Origin: Epiperipatus broadwayi
Lineage: Eukaryota; Onychophora; Udeonychophora; Euonychophora; Peripatidae
Length of the DNA stretch: 64,000 nt
NCBI GenBank assembly: GCA_028023455.1
Contig: JAQFVV010006246.1
Location: 6,028,363-6,092,362, forward strand
Reading direction: 5' to 3'
In this document: positions 11,201 through 23,200 of the stretch, one piece after another
Position numbering within the stretch: the first letter of the stretch is position 1
How the letters are laid out: every line of letters begins with the position of its first letter
The notes under the pieces: model-generated
The model's input: the letters and a program-made list of their open reading frames with translations, nothing else
Databases searched by the model: none
Told to the model about the DNA's origin: nothing
Translations under genes and position numbers: made by a program

Positions 11201-14200
11201 GACAACTCCATGAAGGTATTTATCCCTACTATGGTTTTAGTACTGGGTGCAGGATGTGTGGGGCACAAAGGCACTTCTCTACTGGGGCCCAAAACAATAA
11301 AATTTATATGTAAATAAAATTGTTTACATTTTCGAATCAATTTCATTGTTAGAAATACATTCTGAATGTAAATATTTTTTATTTAAATATAAGAGGAATA
11401 CTTCTTTACTTAAACTTATTTGTAACAATTACCCAGGCCTCAAATTTCTAAGCATGAACTCGAAATATACAACACATATAATCTTATCATTATACTAAAC
11501 CGAACAGTAATGCCATTTTGTCTTCATAATTAATAAAATTTATCATGTAAATGTTTATATTTCCAAATCACTTTTTTCCTAGAAACACATTCCAATTGTA
11601 AATATTTATTATTTAAAGTATAAGATAAATATTTCTTTATTTAAACTTATTGTGACAGTTGCTCTAGTCTCAAAATATATTTCATATATACTCTACCATT
11701 GCACAAAACCGACAGGCTGATGCCCTTTCGTCACTATAATTAATAAAATTTATATGTAAATAAAAATGTTTAAATTTCCCAATCATTTTTATTTAAATAT
11801 CCTAATATATATAAAAAGTATTAATAATTTATTTAAAAATAAAATTTATTTAAAAAATATTACCTCATAATTACAGCAATTCTGCATATGATAAAATGAT
11901 TTTTATCAATGTTTTACAATTTTTAAATATGTTGTTTACGTGGGAATACTGGTAGAGTGTTCGTGTCTGAAATGTCAGGTCTGAATTACATGCTGTGTTG
12001 TGCTAACATTTTTTTAAAGATGTTATTGTTTTATTTTTTGTTATTATTATCCCATATTATCTTTTTACATTTATTAAATAGCTTTTTCTATTTTTAATAA
12101 TGATATTATCTCTATTTTTAGATGGCATATTATCTTTTTACATGTTTTATTAAATAGCTTTTTCGTGGACGCATTCTTTAGTTAAAAACTCCCAATTGGT
12201 CAATAATCCACACTATGGTTAAAATCTAAGAAAAAAGACTGAGTAAAAAACATAATTTTTAAAAAGATATGCTAAATTGTTTTTTATTATTGAATGAAAA
12301 CAAATGAAAATATTTTTACTATGATAAATAGTCTATTTATTTATTTCTAAACCGGAAGTTTAATCCCTTCTTAATTAATAGAAAACATAAACAAGTTTTG
12401 TGTCAGAGATTCTGATTCAAAACAGATATAATCTATAGAATCATCCACACTATCAACGCGGTCTTAAGAACTAACCCTTTTCCTGCATTGATGTTGGGTG
12501 ACTTTAATCATACATATGATTCTTTTGAAAGGAGTCACTTAAAATCACTGAGCAACACCTTTACAAGTGGAAGACAGCTTTTTGATGTGTCTGCCTTCTC
12601 ATTCTATTCATCACGGTTTAAGTCCCTCATTGATCTTTTATACTTCTCTCCTTCACTTGCTTCCTTCATTGAAGCTAACCTGTGGCCTGTTGTCTTTACG
12701 GACCACATGGCACTAGAGGTCCTTATCAGAATTGTGGATAACACACATTCATATGGCAACATTCCACGTACAATGAGGATCCTCACAAAGGAATCTGCCA
12801 TTATACAACTCATCTCTGAGATTTACATATCATTCAACTCTACTAATATAAACACACTTTCACCATGTGATAAATGGAATAACTTCATAAATATTCTACA
12901 ATCACATATTCATAAATGCACTCAACATAATAAAGGTTCCCTCAAATTACTAAGTCAATTGGATAAGATAGCCGACACACTTAAACATTTGCCCATACAA
13001 AGGCAAAATATCCAAGAAATTACTCGCCTTAAACTACAATACAAAGCTACTCAGCAATCCCTGGCTGAATACCTATCAATTAAATGAGCGCGCAGTTACT
13101 TAGCATATCAACACTGCTGGACTCGAGGTTACATCAGATGGGCCCTAGGATCCAACCAACAAAACAAGGCACCCTCATCGATCAAGATACACAGTAAACA
13201 ATATATCGGCCTCTCCATGCTTTCCAAAATAAGAGACTTTTACAAAAGAAAATTACAACCTATTGGTGTCACTAACATCCGTAGAGTTTTTGTTACTAAC
13301 AACCCTATGGAACATAACATCACAGATGGTGATATTCTTGACAAACTGCAATCACTCCCAGAAAGTGTCCATCCTGGCATGCATGGAATTCCCAGATTTC
13401 TACTTTTACACCTAAGAGCTTTTACTATCCCAGTAATCCACGGAATGATAGACCTCATCGCCACTGGAAGTCATCACCTAATAAACCTATGTCCCATCTC
13501 CATGGTACCCTTTTTAAAGAAGCGAGATGCACAACCAGATCTCAATAACCTGCATCCTATCTCTATGATTCCTCTATTGACAAAGATCATCGAGAGCATC
13601 ATTAAAGACAAGATTCAATATAACATAATTAAACAACTTTCGCGCTATCAATTTGCAAAAAAAGGCACTTCAACATCTGACGCTGTCAGCCGCTTCAGAC
13701 TTCTGGTCGATCATGTGCGGAGACAAAGGAAGTCCCGGCCCATTGCAGTCCAACTTGATATAGCTGGGGCATTCGACTCCGTGAGAATTGATGTTCTTCT
13801 CAGTGTTCTGGAACAGCTAAATGTACCACCCGTATACATTCAAATGATTGAGAACCTTCTTTACAATCGGGAAGTGTTCTTGTCCCTAGATGGTCGCATT
13901 GCCCCGGGTTTTATGCCCTACATCTTCATCCCCCAAGGTTCTCTCCTGAGTGCACTTCTCTTTGCTGCCTATATCAATCCAATGCTGTTGAACATCGAGG
14001 CCACGTTTTCTGGTATCTCCTATATGGATGATGTAGTTGTGTTTCTTTCATCCCGTGATGAACTGGGTAAGCTAAAACAACTTCTTGATCACCATGCCAA
14101 ATTATCTGGTTTCCTTGTCAACCCAAAAAAATCAGCTATTTGGTCAATTCTTACTGGCCAGAAGATCTCTGGTGGATTTGAAGCAGCACCACAGAAATTT

Positions 14201-17200
14201 CTAGGATTTCACCTATCAAAAACACCCACGGTGATGCGTAAAGAGATACAGGACTCATTATTAGAGAAAATTGAAACCACAATCGCATCTTTGTCAAAAA
14301 TATACCTTTCCCTATTTGGGAAAGTAGCCCTTTTAAATGCTCTCATTCTTCCAAAAATAATATACTATTTGGCAGGGTTCATCCCCACCAAGGTATTCAT
14401 CAACAAAGTAGAAACCGCCTGTAGAAAACTGTGTTGGGTGGGCCGATCACCCGTAATTAGCTTGAGAATCCTCCAAAAGCCCAAAACTTTAAATGGTCTC
14501 TCACTACACTCGCTAACTATATTCAACTTACAATGCATCCATAATGTACTCTACAACATCTTCAAGGAAAATGAACGTGCTCAATGCCCACTTCCAGAAA
14601 AGGACATTCAACCTACTGATCGGCCACCCCCCAGAGGACGTGCCTTGCTCCTTCAACAGCAGATCAACTTTATCTTTGATAACATCAAACCAACATCAAC
14701 ACTATTTCAAAGAAAACTTGCGTATTGGGAAGTGTTTGATCTTCTTGACCATCAAAAACAGAGGATCCCCAACTGCCTTTCAATCAACATCGCTTGAATG
14801 ATAAGGATGACCAAGCTCTGGAAGTTGCCGCCAAAAATCGTGGACTTCCTATTGAAATCGAACCTGCATGCCCTCCCAACAAATGCCTTCCTCCACTATA
14901 AAAGGGGGCAAGATATTGACCCTAATTGCACATTGTGTCAAAGACAGGAAGAGACTACCAATCACTTCCTCTTCGAATGCATAACTTTGAACAATTTAAG
15001 AACTCATTTTCAACAAAACATGACAAGAAATCAAATTGAAATGAACCTCAAGACAGCAATTGAAAAGGGCATATTCTCTGAGATCCGGCTTTCAGCCATA
15101 ATTAACTTTTCCATCTGGGCATTGCGCTGTAAGCTGGTGTTCCAGGCTGAGACCTTGAATAATATATTCACAGCGTTTTGCCAAATACTAAACAAGGAAA
15201 GGGATAGAGATATGCGCACTGCTGACCCCTTCACAGCTGCACAAACCTGGGATTCCATTGCAATTGGATAGAGCTCCCCGCAACTTTGCTGTTTATTGGG
15301 TGGCTGTTACTTTTCATCATTTCATAAAACTCAAATCATTTCATAAAACTCAAACACGGATATTAATACTACCTACTAACAGCATCTCATTTTAATCTTC
15401 CCTGTTATGAACTTTAGACAAATTGGGTTTCTATGGTCTATTTTTGGAACAACAAACAAGTCACAAAAGTTTCCTGTGCAAACATTAACTCAAATATATC
15501 CTTTTTTTATTTGCATGCTATTTCATAATCATTTACTTGTTTTTTTTTTACTTTTTGGTCTGTATTTCTATGGTCTAAATGTACAATAAACTTGGTTTTT
15601 GAAAAATAATGAATGGATTTGGAAAACAAAGAACTTTCTTTTTAACAAGAAGGTATTAATGGAATATAAGAGTTATGTCAGCTGCATTATTTAAATTGAT
15701 CTAGTTTGGGGGTCCTAATAAAATATAAACTGTAAGAAAATTTAAAATATCGGACTATATATATATATATAATAAATGATAGTTTTTGATAGATAAAAAA
15801 TTAAATAGTAGTGTTAGTGTAAATATATTATTATTGAAGGTTTATAATTTTGCCAATAGGAAACTTGAGTAAGTTTATTGATGATAGAATTTCAATGGGT
15901 TTTCAAACAAACAATTGCTTTTAATGAATTACTGACCAGCTAATTAAAGTTGATCTAAATATTGATTAAGAAAGAATAATGGAAATAAGCCTGGTGCCAA
16001 GCTCTCTTTGCTCCTTGCTATGAACGATGGAGCTTCCAGACAATCATATTCTATATGTACATAATATATTTAATAACCAGGTAAGTAACTTATATATCAT
16101 ATAATATCTTATATAATATCAAAGCTGATTCGAGAAGAGGAGGAGAGAAGGGCAACATTTTCATTAGTATTATTTTAATTTTACATGTAAACTGATTTAT
16201 TTAAAAAGATTTTAATGGAAAGATTTTTAATCAATTTTATTTTAGCATCTGTTTTATTCTCAATGTTTATTTTACAGAAATGAATAAAACGCAAGGTATT
16301 TACTGAACACGTTAAATGACTAAAGCTATATTTTCAAGTTTTTCTTGTGAAAGCGCTGGAAAAAATTTTAGTCAAGCATTGGTGGTCGAGAGGTCAGCGA
16401 CAGCTGCTTTACAAGCAGTTGTTCAGGTTAGCAGGTACGCTTCCCGGCTGATGCTATGACACATGAGAAAAAAAAAAAAAAGTCTTTTAATTTATAAATT
16501 TTATTTCATAGATTGTGGGGGGACGGATCAAAATTTACCTTGCATAAAAGTACTTCTTAGTCATGTGGCGGCCCTGCTTTCTGACTTCATTCAAAATTTT
16601 ATTATTTATGGTGCTGTAGTTGATAGAATTGTTACTATGCTATTTGATGTAGTAGCTTATCAATTTTATCATTATCAAATTTTGTGTTCTGAGGCAAGTA
16701 CTACTATTGAGTTGTCTTCACCTTGCCAAAAAATATTCTTCCAACTCAAGTGTCATTTTCCTCAAAATTATGTAATTAGAAGATAATCTTTGCTCAAAGT
16801 CTTTTGAACTGGAGATTCAGAAATATATTCTAAATAGTGACTGGGTTTAAATTATCTATTTGAATGGATAAATAATCTTAACCAGTTGTTGCTAGTGATG
16901 GCAACAATATCCTATTGTAAACAAAGCAAAATGGCATCATTAAGACATTCTTTATTCTCAAAGTTAACATTCCTATTTGAACATCATTAAAGATGCTTGT
17001 TAAAATGCATATATGCAAGTAAAACTCTCTATACATATTGGCACTCAGTAATAACAGTTAAGAGCAAGCATAAGAAATAGTGATCATGTGATGTTTATTG
17101 GCTTATATATGCAGGTAATTAGATTCAAAGGTGTATATTGCACAGAATAAATCTGTTGTGTAACCTTTCTCTTCGATTATTGTAGAATGTAACTTGAACT

Positions 17201-20200
17201 CTTTTCATTGGGATAAAATTCTTGCCATTGCCAGTTCAACAGATAGCTAATAAGTCTCGTAAGACTTGAGTGCTTTTAAAGATTTCTCATATTTTATTGT
17301 TTCATAAACTTGTTTTTATTCATCACTGTATTCAGAAGCATGTTAGTATGTTCTCTTATGAGAAATTCTATTTTTTGGAAGAGATTTTTCTGAAACATGA
17401 AAAACTTTTAGCAGTAATGAATGGTATATACATGTAGCAGAAAGTAAATTAGATAAGCTAAGTTCATTTTTAAAAATATATTATTTATACCAGTTTTTCA
17501 AATCTATTATCAGTACCTAGCCTAATTCTATTTTTCACATTTAAACTATCTAATTCTAAACAATTTATTAGAGCATTCATGATTTCATGAACATCAAAAT
17601 ACTAAGATTGAAGATACTAAAATGTAATTAAATAATTATGATAAATTTAGATGTGTTTAGATGTGTACCCTATTCTATAATACAATTAAACTTTTGTGTT
17701 ACAATATCCTTTAATAGCATATTTTTAAGTATATAGCTGACTTTGAACAAAACATTTTTTTTTAATACCAATTTCAGTCATAAAGAAGAACTATTCAGCA
17801 ATAAATAATAAAAGCAAACTTTCAGCTTTTAAAGAATTATTCTTGGTATTTTTAATTTCTTGCATTAATTTTTTATTTTGGAAATAGTATCATTGTTATT
17901 TTTTGTGTTTTTTGTGTTTATTTAATCTTACCAGCAATTTAATATGCAAACAAGGACAAAAGTCTTTCATAGAATCCATTGTAATTGATTTTAACTACAT
18001 TTTAAATATGTTCTAGGTTTCCCATTCTTTCTGATATTTGAGCATAACTTTTCTTTTTCAAAGGCACTTCCAAAACTGAAAAAAACTAAATTACAAAAGA
18101 TTACTATTATAAACTGAAAAGAAATTTAAATCACATTGTAATAGACTCTGGTATATAATATATCGAGAAAGACTAAAACAGTAGAAACTTTCCATACAGT
18201 ATTGCCATCTAGTGCAAGCCATAGTAATCAATGGATGCTAGAAGGTTTATATATAAGATGCCTATCCAGCACCTATTTAGCGAATATCCCCAAACTAGTT
18301 TCTAGCTTGTGGCATTCATCAATGAGGAGCATTGGATCTGAGAACACTGCACCCAGATCTTTGGATCTAATACAATCCTCAGCAGCCACCTTTTACCTAT
18401 TTAATTACTATGGTTGCATTGAATGCCCCTACTGTATAGAGAATTTGCTACTGTTTTAATAGCTTGTGCAAGAATAGAAAATGATGATTATATGATGATC
18501 AAGAGAGATTACAGTGTTTATACTTAACATTTCTGAACTTAAAGTAATTTTCTCGGACTTTCAGTGAAAGACAGAGAATCTAGTTATTGAAGATATTATT
18601 TCCTATTCCACGTCATAGACAACAAATAGAAGATATTTGCCAATATTAATATACCATATACACTTTAATTTACACTCTACAATGCGGTTTAACATATGAT
18701 TTATTTGATCTGCTCTGATGATGACTGCTGGACAATTGAAACTGTAGAAAAGAGGAGATAAAATAAATCATATGTTAAACTGCATTGTAGAGTGTAAATT
18801 AAGGTGTATATATAATTCAGAAATGCAAATAAGAAATGGAAGGAAATTTTAATAATTATTTTCTAATGGTAACTTATAAGTAAGTAAATAATTGAATGAT
18901 TTTATTGCTTAGGAGTTCATAAAAAGTTCAAAACTGTCAGTGCCAGAACTGGAATCTGATACTTTATCACTGCACTAAACCACACAATGAATGTAACTCA
19001 TGAAAACTGATGATACCTAGAAACGGATAAAATTGTATATTAAATAAATATCTATGTATTTACTGAAGAAAAATGTAAACAAATTGTCAAATTATTTTCT
19101 AGTGATTATTAATTCTCTAAATTATTCAAACATCCATTAGATTTGGTGATAAAATCGTTAAAGTGGCAACAGTTGTTAAATTCTTCAATTTTTTTTTTTT
19201 ACTATTTATGAAGCTATATTTTACTGCCCTCTAATGGATATGTCAGAAAGTTTAATTTTATATTGATGTTATAAAATTTCATTAAATTATCGTATTTTTG
19301 CTATGTCTTTTTTAAAAAAAAAAAAACAATAGTGAGGATAATATTTTGAAATAGTTTAAATGGAGGTATTAATTTAAAAAAATACATAACAAAAATAAGA
19401 TATCCATAGAGTTTTATTATACAATAATTTTTTTTTGTTGGAAAGGAAAAGCTTATATATATATACACACACATTTTAGTTTTTAGGCTAAAAATCTTTG
19501 ACATAATAAGGGAAACAATTTTCTATACACCAGCGTTTATTAATCATTTTATTTTATTTTTTTAGAATCGAAGAAAAAAAAGTTATTGAAAGATCCCTTG
19601 GAAATAATTGGTACTAATAAAAAAGGGATGAAAAAACAGTTGCAAAAGTTACAAAGAAAACCTAAGAAAGTTAATTTTTCTATTAAAGATAGATCATTCA
19701 AATCTGTTTTAGGTAAGATTTTTTTTTAAACGTATTATAATATATTACTAATACTTTTGGTTTGTATGAATTAAATATTTCAATTGGTAAATAATCAAAT
19801 TTACAAGTAATATTTATTTGGAAGACTAGAGTATGTCAGAGATAAATATAGAGATAATGGTTATTTTCAAATGTATATAAAAATAAAAACTATGTATTGA
19901 TCTATGCCATATATAATTGATGACATAACTGCAAACTAAATATATTTGACTCAATTTTAATCCTAGCATTGGTTGTCCTTGGATTGTTATGTTAGTGTTA
20001 AGCATGTGGTTTTTTTTACTTGTATTTATCATTCATAATAAATAATTTTAAACAAGAAAATCCTAATGGTAATAATATTTGAAGATATCTTTTTCACAGG
20101 CATCTTTATATTGCATGAATCAGACTTTATTAATAAAGTTTTCAATTAGAATTATGCAGAATATTTTTTTTCCTGAAAAAAGTAAATGTAGCCAAATAAC

Positions 20201-23200
20201 TTGTAGCAGGCTGTGTGTGTAAGAATTTTTGGGAATTATGTAGGTCATTATTAAAAGCTGCAATATCTTATGATGATTTTGTCATTAATAGTTTTGTAAT
20301 TAATAGGTTCTTTTAAAATAATTAGACATTAAGACCACTACTAATTAAAACAGAAAGATCTTCACTAGCAAAATTATTCTTCAGATTAACTATTTTATCA
20401 AAATTAGTTCAATATCATCCAATATATGAAACATATTACAAAAATATGAAATGTATTACATTAAAAATAAATTAAATAATTGTATGAATGTTTACAAAAG
20501 TTCAATAAATTAAATTAACAAATAACTGGTCAATTGGGAATGAACGGAAAAAAGTTGTATAATATATGTATTATTTGTTATATTGCTATTCAATCATCAT
20601 CATCAACCATTATCAATCCACTGCAGGATGAAGGTCTCTCCAAGTTCAGTCCATCTTTTTCTATCTTTAGCTTCTCTTCTCCACATCACCCCTGCACACT
20701 TTCTTATTTCATCCACCCATCTCACATTTGGTCTCTTTCTGGGTTCCTTACAATCTCTTGGAATCCAGTTTAAAATTTCAATTGTCCATCTATTATCATC
20801 TCTTCTAGTAATATGTCCAGCCCAACTCCACTTCAGTCTTTTAATTTTTTCAAGATCAGTAACACCTGTTTGTTCTCTTACCCATACATTGCGTTTTCGA
20901 TCTCTTCTTGTTACTCCCAACATGCATCTCTCCATACTTCTTTGAGTGGTTTGAAGTCTCTGTATTGCTCTCCTATTAAGTGTCCAAGTCTCAGATCCAT
21001 AAGTAAGAACTGGGAAAAAAAAATTTAACAAAAACCTTTTCAAACCCATAGGCATATTTCCTTTTAGTATCAAATTATTTCTACCAAAAGCACCCCAACC
21101 AAGTTTAATTCTATGATTAATTTCACCCATTATGTACCCATTGCTATTCAATATACAAATATATATATATATATATATAATCAAAACTACCCCAAATCTA
21201 AAATTAAACCAGACCAGCATAAAAATAATATTAAAACACAACCTAAGGTTTCACTGCTACAAGCAGACTTCTCAAGTGTAAAGAACTACAAAAAAACCAC
21301 ACATTATATATACTATTAAAAACTACCCACAAATCCATTCACTTCCCATCCACCCTTAACATTAAAAGAACTCTTAAATAAGTTAATTGCTTCAGAATAA
21401 TAAATTTTCAATAATAAAGACTCTTTAATTCTTCTTTTGATTTCATTTCTCTCAAAGAAGACAACCTTAGCTTCATCAAAATCAATAGTGTGGCCTGTAT
21501 CTTTTTCATGGACATACAAAGCAGAACTAAGATATCTATTTTTGATGAAGCTAAGGTTGTCTTCTTTGAGAGAAATGAAATCAAAAGAAGAATTAAAGAG
21601 TCTTTATTATTGAAAATTTATTATTCTGAAGCAATTAACTTATTTAAGAGTTCTTTTAATATTAAGGGTGGATGGGAAGTGAATGGATTTGTGGGTAGTT
21701 TTTAATAGTATATATAATGTGTGGTTTTTTTGTAGTTCTTTACACTTGAGAAGTCTGCTTGTAGCAGTGAAACCTTAGGTTGTGTTTTAATATTATTTTT
21801 ATGCTGGTCTGGTTTAATTTTAGATTTGGGGTAGTTTTGATTTTATATTGATTAGTTTAGCTTTATGCTTGTAATGTTTATATATATATATATGATTTGT
21901 TCTATTTTATTATTACTGTTTTATGGAACACTAGATGGTGTTATATATATATATATATAATTATTGGCTAACATTAAAATAGATCATTAACATCTGAAGA
22001 GGGTACTAAACTATGTACCAAAAAAGGCTTTTTATGTATGATTAATATATATTTATATTAGTTGTTATATATGATTTTTATTAATTGTTATAATGTTTTA
22101 AGACTATTACTCTGCAAAATTTATTGGAAGTAATGGGTCCCCTATCATTATAACACAAAGGCATAGGAAAATTTCATCTCAGTATGCTTCTAAGAGTCAG
22201 AAAATATGATAGTAAGACTGAAAAAGTAATTAGATCTTTTTTAGTTTACCAGATGTTATGTTATTGAAATTGCTCTTGAAATTGGGCATGTGGAACAAAT
22301 GAATAACAAACAGATTTCCTAAAACAAACATTTTATAATGAACTTGAATATGGTTTTCATAGTAGAGGGAACCTTCCTTTTTATATCATAAAAATGATCT
22401 CAAAGACACAAAAGATCTACAATATTGATTGTTGTCATTGGGAATGTATAAGTGAGGATAGAATGCTATAACTAGGAAATGTATTGAAGTTTTTCAGAAA
22501 AAATATTATAGAAGATATTAAATATCACATGACAAGATATCAAGTAAACATCATAAAAGAAGGATGTGATATTTCTAGATGTATTTTTGTTTGATAGATT
22601 AGTTCATATAGTTATTACAAACATCATCTTTAATTTTGGTTTTCTATCTTTTTCTTCTTCTGGAATTAGAATAGTTATACTTATTCATAAATGACTGCTA
22701 ATACAAAATAATAATTAAAAATAATATTTTGATACCATAATTTAATTCTTAGATGTCTTGATGTTCTTGTTTTTTTTTTTGAGATCTTAACCAGGGTTGT
22801 AAATATTTTCATCTTTATATTTTTGTTTGTAGAATTTAATTTTCAATATCAAATAACATTTCTTCTTATCTTTAATAATATAGATGTAATGGATCTAACA
22901 ACTATACTTTCATTTTATAAAAAAGCTAGGGTATAAACAAACAAATTCCATTTAAATTAGTGCATTTCATTTTCCATAATTGGTTATATGAAAGCGTCTA
23001 TTAAATTTAGAATAAAGATTTCATAGAAACCTACCCAATAGTAATAATTTGAAAGCATATGCCTTTCTTTTACTTTTACAACACTATAATTTTATTTACA
23101 CATAGCGATATGTTCTTAGCATTAGCCTGCCATTCAGTCGGCTTCTCCATTTTTATAAAAATCCTTTTGATATCAGAAAAAAAAAACTTTGACTTTTTTG

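Larger units (their letters stand above)
12423..15605 (+). mobile_element. L1/Tx1-like LINE, 5'-truncated, nearly open
   Basis: A single reading frame runs from about 12431 to 15271, interrupted only by TGA at 13085 and TGA at 14795. Domains in order: the C-terminal part of an AP-type endonuclease (GDFN near 12497, FTDHMA near 12700); reverse transcriptase (LDIAGAFDS near 13755, IPQGS near 13930, YMDD near 14024); and a C-terminal zinc-binding region of the zf-RVT type (CTLC near 14928, FEC near 14974). After the last stop come about 330 bp of 3' UTR with AATAAA near 15586. The higher GC and C-ending codons contrast sharply with the surroundings. Both stops fit CGA-to-TGA decay. Clade assignment is by domain layout only. 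Confidence 0.82.
21180..21841. repeat. Near-perfect palindrome, 302-bp arms, 58-bp spacer
   Basis: Bases 21180-21481 are repeated as the reverse complement at 21540-21841 with no length difference. I see one clear C/T mismatch near 21360/21660. Each arm encodes the same Penelope-like C-terminus in opposite orientations, so two element 3' ends are joined head to head. Confidence 0.92.
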
